The position numbers and the translations under genes were made by a program. Positions 1-5,113 of a DNA stretch of 10,604 nt are shown piece by piece (position 1 is the first letter of the stretch; every line of letters begins with the position of its first letter). Below the pieces are notes generated by a model. It was not told where the DNA came from. It was given only the letters and a program-made list of their open reading frames with translations, and ran no database searches. Origin of the DNA: JACZQZ01 sp046756945. Its GTDB lineage: Bacteria; Pseudomonadota; Alphaproteobacteria; Rhodospirillales; 2-02-FULL-58-16. The stretch is from positions 1-10,604 of the forward strand of contig JBHHXI010000108.1 of assembly GCA_046756945.1 (NCBI GenBank), given 5' to 3'.

Positions 1-18
1 TGACTGGTTGTGTTGAGA

Positions 19-38
19 GCTCCCGATTCGCTCGGAGC
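19..38 (-). other. Short hairpin downstream of the aor operon
   Basis: An inverted repeat pairs GCTCCCGA (19-26) with TCGGAGC (32-38) around a 5-nt loop, with one bulged base. It lies just beyond the terminator-like hairpin at 41-76, in the non-coding 159 bp after the last aor gene. No convincing coding frame exists in 1-159 on either strand. The hairpin may back up the terminator or belong to a repeat continuing outside the window; its function is unknown. Confidence 0.3.
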
Positions 39-40
39 CT

Positions 41-76
41 CAATAAACAAAGGTCCGCTTCGGGTCAGAGCCGGAC
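41..76 (-). terminator. Probable rho-independent terminator of the aor operon
   Basis: Read on the minus strand, GTCCGGCT (76-69) can pair with AGCGGAC (59-53), leaving one bulged G. This is followed by the T-rich stretch CTTTGTTTATTG (52-41). It sits 84 nt after the stop codon of the last gene in the operon, where a terminator would be expected. The stem is short and the T-tract is interrupted, so the call is moderate. The same hairpin could instead be one copy of a dispersed intergenic palindrome. Confidence 0.4.
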
Positions 77-159
77 ATCAGCACCGGCCCTGAGATTGGT
101 CTGCTATGTGGAGTAAAGCGGAGATCGCCACGCGCAACACCAGTTGATGGGCCCATGAC

Positions 160-453
160 CTACCCCCCGCCGCGTCGGAAGGCGCGGTCGAACAGGGCCA
201 CGGCCCGGGCCGCCTCGTCCTCGGTGTAGCCGGAAAATTCCAGCCGCACGCGGGTCACCGGCAGGGCCAGTTGCGCGATGCGGCGCTCGGTGGTTTCCGC
301 GAGCGTGATCTCGAGGCGCCGCGGGCCGTCTTCCGCGACGATCCGGTTGCCCTCGACCGTGTGCTCCCGGCCGTCCAGCGCCCGCGGCAGGAGGCGCAGG
401 AAGTCGGCGTGGGTGATCGCCATTTCCTTCTCGACGACGATTGGTCCGGCCAT
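160..453 (-). CDS. Unrecognised 97-residue protein, last gene of the aor operon
   Basis: I do not recognise this protein. It has no signal peptide, no membrane segment and no cysteine. It starts with a short helix-like stretch (about 11-27, ITHADFLRLLPRAL). An alternating, probably beta-strand region follows (about 31-73), including RRLEITLAET and TRVRLEFSG, then an acidic-to-basic C-terminal helix (about 76-94). Overall it looks like a small alpha+beta fold. ATG at 453 is chosen because it leaves 19 nt after the stop of the MoaD-like gene. ATG at 423, giving 87 residues, is possible, but its purine stretch lies almost against the start codon. Its position as the fifth gene after aorA, aorB, aorC and a MoaD-like gene suggests a role in maturation or assembly of the tungsten enzyme. 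That role is inferred from context only. The gene looks intact. Confidence 0.7.
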   Translation of the reverse strand: MAGPIVVEKEMAITHADFLRLLPRALDGREHTVEGNRIVAEDGPRRLEITLAETTERRIAQLALPVTRVRLEFSGYTEDEAARAVALFDRAFRRGGG

Positions 454-472
454 GGCGCCCTACGCCGCGCCC

Positions 473-724
473 TCAGCCGCCGGCCACCGGCGGCCAGATG
501 GCGAGCACGTCGTTGTCTTCGAGCGCCAGGGACTCCCGCTGGCTAGGCTCGACGTAATAGCCGTTGACCAGCACCAGGTGGCAGTACTCGCGCGGCAGGT
601 TCAGGCTGTCGATGACGGTTGCCGGGGTGGCGCCGTCGGCGACCTCGAGGGCCGCCTGGTTGTCGGCGGCGCCGGGCGGCAGGTACCTGCCCAACAGGGC
701 GAACAGCTTGACCGTCACCTTCAT
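473..724 (-). CDS. MoaD/ThiS-family small protein of the aor operon
   Basis: This 83-residue protein has the size and pattern of a ubiquitin-like sulfur carrier. It begins with a beta strand (MKVTVKLFALLGRYLP, 1-16). A central helix around ATPATVIDSLNLP (33-44) is followed by the strand LVLVNGYYV (50-58). LEDNDVLAIWPPVAGG (68-83) closes the protein and ends in the diglycine that MoaD and ThiS use for adenylation and thiocarboxylate formation. In molybdopterin synthesis MoaD donates sulfur for the dithiolene. A dedicated copy inside an aldehyde oxidoreductase operon probably supports its bis-pterin tungsten or molybdenum cofactor, though the precise role is inferred. Its ATG overlaps the aorC stop codon as ATGA (724-721), and no good Shine-Dalgarno sequence precedes it, so translation is likely coupled to aorC. 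No moaE-like gene lies in this window. Confidence 0.85.
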   Translation of the reverse strand: MKVTVKLFALLGRYLPPGAADNQAALEVADGATPATVIDSLNLPREYCHLVLVNGYYVEPSQRESLALEDNDVLAIWPPVAGG

Positions 725-1971
725 GCCGGCTGGCTGCGGGCGATGTAGGCTTCCAGGATGCGGTGCGGATCGGCGATCAGCTTTTTCTTCCATGGGCCGA
801 GGGATATGCGGGTCTGGATGAGGCCGCGGATGACGCCGACGTGGTCCGTGCGCCCCAGGCTGAGGGCGCCGACCAGGCGGTCGCCGGAGAATTCGAGCCG
901 CATGTAGCGGAAGTTGGCCTCGTCCACGGCGATGGCGGAGTCTCCGCCGTCGGCTCCGGCCCAGCGGCCGAACGAGCACGAAATCAGCCCCACCGTGTCG
1001 AGAACGTTCATGATCAGGCTGCCCCTGTAGGCGGCCGGCCGGCCGGCCATGTTGAGCGCCGCGATGCGGCCGTGGTCGGCGGCCGTGGTCTGGATGGCGT
1101 GGACCGACCAGCCGCCGGTCGATATGTCCGGCCCCTGGGCCGCGTCGCCGGCGGCGAATATGTTCTCCACGTTGGTTCGCAGGTGTTCGTCGACGAGCAC
1201 GCCGGTGTCGGTCTTGACGCCGCTGCCGGCGAGGAAATCCATGTTCGAGCGCACGCCGGTGGCGACCACCACCAGCTGCGCCTTCAGCCTGTCGCCGCCT
1301 TCCAGCACCACCCATTTGTCGGCGGAGCCGCCCGCCGCGGCCTCGACGCCGGTCACCGGGGCCCCGGTCAGCACGCGAATACCCTTTTCCCCGCACCACC
1401 GCTTGATCATGGCGCCGCCGGTCCCGTCCATCATGCGGGGCAGCATGCGGTCCTCGGCCTCGACCACGGTCAGGTTGACGCCGCGCTCGGCCAGGGACTG
1501 CAGGATGATGCAGCCGATGAAGCCCGCCCCCATCAGCACCACTTCCGAGCCGGGCTTGGCCAGCGCCGCGATGGCGCGGGCGTCGGCCAGGGTCCAGCAG
1601 TGATGGACGCCGTCCGCGTCCAGCCCGGGCACCGGCGGCTTGACGGGCGTCGCGCCGGTGGCCACCAGAAGGCGGTCGAAAGCGAGCGATTCCCCGCCCT
1701 CCAGGGTCAGACGCCCGTCCGCGGCCGCCACCGCCCCGGCGCGGCCGTGGACCATACGGATGCCCAGGTCCTGGTAATGGCTGGCGGTCTTGCGGAGATG
1801 GGTGCCGGCCTCGTCGATCATGCCGGTCAGGTAGTAGGGAATGGCCATGCGCGCATAAGGCGGCCCGGGCTCGTCGCCGACGAGGACCACGTCCGGGCCC
1901 GGGTCGAGCCGGGCCAGGGTCTCGGCGGCGATGACGCCGGCCGGCCCGGCGCCGACGATCACGTGTTGCAT
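721..1971 (-). CDS. aorC: FAD-dependent NAD(P) oxidoreductase subunit of aldehyde oxidoreductase (AorC-like)
   Basis: This 416-residue flavoprotein belongs to the class I pyridine nucleotide-disulfide oxidoreductase fold (rubredoxin/ferredoxin reductase and NirB-like branch). VIVGAGPAG (4-12) is the N-terminal FAD Rossmann motif, LLVATGATP (101-109) the linking ATG motif, and VVLMGAGFIG (144-153) the NAD(P) motif. ENIFAAGDAA (269-278) contains the aspartate that binds the FAD ribityl chain. A C-terminal alpha/beta interface domain covers about 315-416. No CxxxxC redox disulfide follows the first FAD motif, so it is an electron-transfer flavoprotein rather than a disulfide reductase. In the homologous Aromatoleum complex, AorC passes electrons from the Fe-S subunit to NAD+. 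ATG at 1971 is chosen because the FAD motif begins at residue 4; it lies 13 nt after the aorB stop. The frame stays open further upstream, but that stretch lies inside aorB. The gene appears complete. Confidence 0.9.
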   Translation of the reverse strand: MQHVIVGAGPAGVIAAETLARLDPGPDVVLVGDEPGPPYARMAIPYYLTGMIDEAGTHLRKTASHYQDLGIRMVHGRAGAVAAADGRLTLEGGESLAFDRLLVATGATPVKPPVPGLDADGVHHCWTLADARAIAALAKPGSEVVLMGAGFIGCIILQSLAERGVNLTVVEAEDRMLPRMMDGTGGAMIKRWCGEKGIRVLTGAPVTGVEAAAGGSADKWVVLEGGDRLKAQLVVVATGVRSNMDFLAGSGVKTDTGVLVDEHLRTNVENIFAAGDAAQGPDISTGGWSVHAIQTTAADHGRIAALNMAGRPAAYRGSLIMNVLDTVGLISCSFGRWAGADGGDSAIAVDEANFRYMRLEFSGDRLVGALSLGRTDHVGVIRGLIQTRISLGPWKKKLIADPHRILEAYIARSQPA

Positions 1972-1984
1972 GGCCTGTCCGCGC

Positions 1985-3832
1985 CTACAGCGCCAGCCGG
2001 TCGAGGGTCTCGTTGGTGGGCACGCCGTCGGGCGTCCACCCGCGCAGCTCGTAGTATTCGGGCAGCATCTTGTCGAGCCCGCTGACCAGGCCCTTGGCCG
2101 GGCCGGTCTTGGCGGCGTCCTTGAGGAGACGCTTGGGCAGGGTGTCGTCCTTGCCGGTGAAGCCGGCGTCCAGGTTGAACTTGCGCTCCAGGTTCCAGAT
2201 GCGCTCGCCCATCTCGAGCAGGGTCTCGGTCGACCAGTCCCCCTCGCAGGCGGCGTCGATCTGGGGCGCGATGTCGTCCAGGGTCCAGGCAAACGTGGTG
2301 AAGACGCAGATCCCCGCCGAGTCGACCACCGCGGTGGCGTCCTGGAAGGCCTTGACCAGGCCGGCCTTGCCGTCGGTGACCAGGGGATCGGTCTTTTCCG
2401 GCACGCCGAGGATCTCGGAGGCCACCGTGTAGCTGCGCAGGTGGCAGGCGCCCCGGTTGGCGGTCGCATAGGTCAGCCCCATGCCCTGGATGCCGCGGGA
2501 ATCATAGGCCGGGAACTCCTGGCCCTTGACCTGCATGGCCATGCCCGGATGGCCGTACTTCTCGCACAACAGCTTGGATCCCTCGCCGATCTCGGCGCCG
2601 AAGCCCTCGCCCCTGCCGGTCAGCTCGGCGAGGTCGGTGAGCGCCTTGGCCGAACCGAACTTGAGCTCGATGCCGCCGGTTTCCTTGGTCGTGATGGCGC
2701 CCTCCTCGAACAGCTCCATGGCGGCGCCGACGGTGGCGCCGAACGAGATGGGGTCGAAGCCCTGCTCGTTGCAGATGAAGTTGGCGAACGTCAGCGCGTC
2801 CAGATCGTCGACGCCGGTGGCGGCGCCGAGCGCCCAGGCGGCCTCGTACTCCAGGCCGCCCGAGGCGATCTGGTACTGGGGCCGGTCGACCACCGTGTAA
2901 TGGGTGCGCTCGATCGCCGACACCCGGCCGCAGGCGATGGTGCAGCTGAAGCACGCGGCGTTGGTGATCAGGTTGGCCTTGCCGTCGCTCGAGCGTTTCC
3001 TGGCCATGGCCTCGGCCGAGATGTCGTTGGCGCCGTCGAACTGCGTCTCCAGGTGGTTGCGCGTCGGCAGCGCGCCCACCTCGTTGATGACGTTCATCAG
3101 CACCTGGGTGCCGAAGGCGGGCAGGCCCTGGCCGGTGACCGCGTTCTCGGCCAGGATCTTCTTGCCCGCCCGGGTCGTCTCCATGAACGTCTCGTAGTCG
3201 TCCACCTGGACGCCGAGGGTGCCGCGGATGGCCACCGCCTTGAGGTTCTTCGAGCCCATCACGGCGCCGACGCCGGAGCGCCCGGCGGCCCGGTGCATGT
3301 CGTTGATGACGGCGGCGAACTTCACCCCCTTCTCGCCGGCGACGCCGATCGAGGCGACCCGGATCAGGGGGTCCTGGTGCTTGGCCTTGATGCCTTCCTC
3401 GGTGTCCCAGACCGAGGTTCCCCAGAATTCCCCGGCGTCCAGGAGCTCGGCCCGGCCGTTCTGGACGAACAGGTAGACCGGGCTTTTGGCCTTGCCCTCG
3501 AAGATGATCATGTCGTAGCCGGCGTTCTTCATCTCGTTGCCGAAGAAGCCGCCCGAATTGGAGCACGCGATGGCCCCGGTCAGCGCCCCCTTGGTGATCA
3601 CCGAATAGCGCCCCGCCGTCGACGCGCAGGTGCCGGTGAGCGGCCCGGTGGCCATGATCATCTTGTTTTCGGGCGCCAGCGCATCGACCCTGGGGTCGAC
3701 TTCCTCGACCAGGTACTTGGTCGCCAGGCCGCGCTGGCCCAGGTATTTGCCCGCCCACTCCATGTTCAGGGGCTCGTCCGCGCACGTCCCCTTGCCCAGG
3801 TCGACGCGCAGGATTTTCCGTGTCCAAGCCAT
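1985..3832 (-). CDS. aorB: Aldehyde ferredoxin oxidoreductase, catalytic W/Mo-bis-pterin subunit
   Basis: This 615-residue protein has the usual length of the tungsten aldehyde:ferredoxin oxidoreductase family. It oxidises aldehydes to carboxylic acids, and known members can also run in reverse. The N-terminal pterin-binding domain (about 1-210) includes the conserved stretches ATGPLTGT (61-68), AGRYSV (73-78), and SNSGGFFGNEMK (91-102). The [4Fe-4S] ligands are C294, C297 and C301 in ACFSCTIACGR, plus C509 in DSAGICVF, matching the CxxCxxxC plus distant Cys pattern of Pyrococcus AOR. GLEYE (326-330) and GACHL (461-465, His464) correspond to the Glu and His near the active site. The start is supported by GGAGAG six nucleotides before ATG 3832. 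aorA ends 14 nt upstream and aorC begins 13 nt downstream. Substrate range cannot be read from the sequence; bacterial AorB enzymes of this type act on aromatic and aliphatic aldehydes. Tungsten rather than molybdenum is inferred from the family. Confidence 0.96.
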   Translation of the reverse strand: MAWTRKILRVDLGKGTCADEPLNMEWAGKYLGQRGLATKYLVEEVDPRVDALAPENKMIMATGPLTGTCASTAGRYSVITKGALTGAIACSNSGGFFGNEMKNAGYDMIIFEGKAKSPVYLFVQNGRAELLDAGEFWGTSVWDTEEGIKAKHQDPLIRVASIGVAGEKGVKFAAVINDMHRAAGRSGVGAVMGSKNLKAVAIRGTLGVQVDDYETFMETTRAGKKILAENAVTGQGLPAFGTQVLMNVINEVGALPTRNHLETQFDGANDISAEAMARKRSSDGKANLITNAACFSCTIACGRVSAIERTHYTVVDRPQYQIASGGLEYEAAWALGAATGVDDLDALTFANFICNEQGFDPISFGATVGAAMELFEEGAITTKETGGIELKFGSAKALTDLAELTGRGEGFGAEIGEGSKLLCEKYGHPGMAMQVKGQEFPAYDSRGIQGMGLTYATANRGACHLRSYTVASEILGVPEKTDPLVTDGKAGLVKAFQDATAVVDSAGICVFTTFAWTLDDIAPQIDAACEGDWSTETLLEMGERIWNLERKFNLDAGFTGKDDTLPKRLLKDAAKTGPAKGLVSGLDKMLPEYYELRGWTPDGVPTNETLDRLAL

Positions 3833-3846
3833 GATGATCTCTCCGC

Positions 3847-4326
3847 TTACGCTTGCGCCTGGGTGCCGGCGTCGGTCCTGGCCGCCCACTGGCGCATCCT
3901 GTCCAGGCCGGTCCAGTCGGCGTCGATGAAGGTGATCGCCTGGGTCGGGCAGGCCTTGGCGCATTCCGGGTCGCCGCCGCACAGGTCGCACTTCATCACC
4001 TTGCCGGTGTCGTGGTTGTAGTTCACGGTGCCGAACGGGCACGCGATGGTGCACACCTTGCAGCCGACGCACAGCGTGTCCGAGATCACCTTGGCCCCGC
4101 TCGCCGCGTCCACCGAGATGGCGTCCACGGGACACGCCTGCATGCACCAGGCCTCGTCGCACTGGGTGCAGGTGTAGGGCACGAACCGGCCCTGGTCGTG
4201 GAAATTGAAGACCTTGATGCGCGATTTGGCCGGATTGAACATGCCCTCGTTGTCGTACGAGCACGCCAGCTCGCACTGCAGGCACCCGGTGCACTTGCCC
4301 GGATCGATGTGGAGCGACTTCATCAT
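3847..4326 (-). CDS. aorA: Four-cluster ferredoxin-like electron-transfer subunit of aldehyde oxidoreductase
   Basis: This 159-residue cytoplasmic iron-sulfur protein belongs to the DMSO-reductase B/HycB-like group. Sixteen cysteines form four cluster-binding sets: C12, C15, C18, C22; C53, C56, C61, C65; C86, C89, C92, C96; and C113, C116, C122, C126. Visible motifs are CTGCLQCELAC and CVGCKVCTIACP. In the Aromatoleum enzyme this subunit connects the catalytic AorB to the flavin subunit AorC, and AorA chains are reported to allow filament formation; the same role is inferred here. ATG 4326 is supported by GGGGAGG eight nucleotides upstream; a second ATG follows directly at 4323. It is the first gene of the operon, 15-nt-class spacing from aorB. 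There is no twin-arginine or Sec signal, consistent with a cytoplasmic complex. Confidence 0.93.
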   Translation of the reverse strand: MMKSLHIDPGKCTGCLQCELACSYDNEGMFNPAKSRIKVFNFHDQGRFVPYTCTQCDEAWCMQACPVDAISVDAASGAKVISDTLCVGCKVCTIACPFGTVNYNHDTGKVMKCDLCGGDPECAKACPTQAITFIDADWTGLDRMRQWAARTDAGTQAQA

Positions 4327-4617
4327 CAGGAAAACCTCCCCGTTGGACGCATTCAGGGGACGGGAAGGAAGGCCCCGGGCCGCCGGCCCGCAGGCGCCCC
4401 GGCCGGGGGCGTCGGGCGCGGCACGGCGGCAATCGCCGGCCGCCGCGGCCCGGATCGTGCGGGGTGAGCCCGTCTTCCTCCCGGTCGCCGGTTATTCGTT
4501 GGCGCGCGCTTGCCCGCCGCCCCTACTTTAGCACCCGTCGGGGGAACCGGGGCAACCCCAATTTTCGGGGGGGGGGTACCGCAGGCCGGGCCAGGTTTCG
4601 TTTACCGGACGGTGCGT
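4327..4617. other. Intergenic region between the antitoxin gene and aorA, with a G10 tract
   Basis: These 291 bp must contain the aor operon promoter unless it is read through from the antitoxin gene. I see no convincing sigma-70 pair: the best try is TTGCCC and TAAAGT on the minus strand, 19 bp apart and poorly matched. I see no clear FNR or sigma-54 site. A run of ten G (4567-4576) is flanked by several C4/G4 blocks able to form small hairpins (4541-4576). Extremely GC-rich palindromic sequence occupies about 4370-4450. No coding frame with a credible start was seen. Confidence 0.6.
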
Positions 4618-4908
4618 TCACGCCCGGGCGGGTTGAGCGCGGACGGTGCGCTCGATTTCCTTCCCGCGTTCGGCCTGGGCCAGGCCGATATCGTGGTTGG
4701 TCTGCATGTTCATCCAGAACTGCGGGGAACCCCCGAAATAGGCGGCCAGACGCAACGCGGTTTCCGGGGTGATGCCGCGACGGCCCCGCGGAATTTCACT
4801 GATCCGTGTCGCCGGCACGCCCAGATCGAGGGCGAGACGGTTCGCGCTCATGTTCCGCGCCGCGATTTCCCTTTTGAGAATCTTTCCCGGATGTGCCGGA
4901 ATACGCAT
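4618..4908 (-). CDS. higA: HigA/VapI-type antitoxin (XRE-family HTH), without adjacent toxin
   Basis: This 96-residue protein follows the HigA family from end to end. It opens with the typical MRIPAHPGKILKREI. A helix-turn-helix covers about 19-43 (SANRLALDLGV, then PATRISEI). RGRRGITPETALRLAAYFG (41-59) and SPQFWMNMQTNHDI (61-74) are the family signatures. Such proteins bind their own promoter and neutralise the HigB ribosome-dependent mRNA interferase. ATG 4908 is supported by AAAGGA (4921-4916) seven nucleotides upstream. In higBA loci the toxin gene precedes higA. Here only 17 bp separate the start codon from a 179-bp MITE, and serA ends 10 bp beyond that, so no toxin gene can fit. IPRGRRGI departs slightly from the common N/RGKRGI. 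It may be an orphan regulator or a remnant; its function is unproven. Confidence 0.9.
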   Translation of the reverse strand: MRIPAHPGKILKREIAARNMSANRLALDLGVPATRISEIPRGRRGITPETALRLAAYFGGSPQFWMNMQTNHDIGLAQAERGKEIERTVRAQPARA

Positions 4909-4925
4909 GTCCGTGTCCTTTGTTT

Positions 4926-5104
4926 TAGCAGGCTGCTGAAAAAGGGCGTTGCTGGTGCCTTATGCTTCGAGACGGCGCTCCGCGCCTCCTCAGCATGAGG
5001 GGTAAGTGTTTGATTATATGAGAATCCTCATCCTGAGGAGCCGCCCAAAGGGCGGCGTCTCGAAGGATAGGACGGCACATGGGTGGTTTTTCAGCAGCCT
5101 GTTA
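4926..5104. mobile_element. MITE-like element with 18-bp terminal inverted repeats
   Basis: The ends are TAGCAGGCTGCTGAAAAA (4926-4943) and TTTTTCAGCAGCCTGTTA (5087-5104), reverse complements with one mismatch. The 179 bp between them carries no gene but holds a second, inner inverted repeat (4965-5000 with 5026-5065). Short size, terminal inverted repeats, no transposase and strong palindromes are the hallmarks of a non-autonomous miniature transposon. No clear target-site duplication is visible: both outer edges are TA-rich, and TA could be part of the repeat. It lies between the serA stop and the antitoxin start. It may terminate serA transcripts by its hairpins, and its right-hand sequence could feed a promoter to the antitoxin gene. 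Both of these effects are inferred. Confidence 0.75.
4965..5065. repeat. Inner pair of inverted palindromic units (CCTCATCCTGAGGAG type)
   Basis: Two copies of one palindromic unit face each other: 4965-5000 begins CTTCGAGACGGCG and ends CTCCTCAGCATGAGG; 5026-5065 begins CCTCATCCTGAGGAG and ends GGCGTCTCGAAG. The right copy contains a perfect 7-bp stem GCCGCCC-AAA-GGGCGGC (5042-5058) and the small stem CCTCA-TCC-TGAGG (5026-5038). The left copy has GGCGC-TCC-GCGCC (4973-4985) and CCTCA-GCA-TGAGG (4988-5000). From memory, units of this type are dispersed in many alphaproteobacterial genomes; copy number here cannot be seen in one window. Confidence 0.75.
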
Positions 5105-5113
5105 GTGCCGGTC

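Noticed and set aside
1..159. C-terminal fragment of another gene at the left edge
   Set aside because: The open stretches on the strands checked are short, have no recognisable motif and are interrupted by stops. Palindromic sequence explains much of the region.
725..1399. Upstream extension of the MoaD-like frame
   Set aside because: The extension is arginine-rich out-of-frame sequence inside aorC. The MoaD fold starts at the ATG at 724.
1972..2469. Upstream extension of the aorC frame, which could look like a fusion protein
   Set aside because: The extra residues are Pro, Arg, Ser and Thr-rich and lie inside aorB in another frame. The FAD motif begins only four residues after ATG 1971.
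1931..4021. Long plus-strand open frame opposite aorB and aorA
   Set aside because: It has low-complexity composition and no domain, and is antisense to well-supported genes.
4327..4617. FNR box or sigma-54 promoter for the aor operon
   Set aside because: No TTGAT-N4-ATCAA or TGGC-N8-TTGC pattern could be found by eye. Reporting a site would be guesswork.
4909..5113. Remnant of a higB toxin gene upstream of the antitoxin
   Set aside because: Apart from the MITE only 17 bp and 9 bp are unaccounted for, and neither frame shows HigB-like residues.
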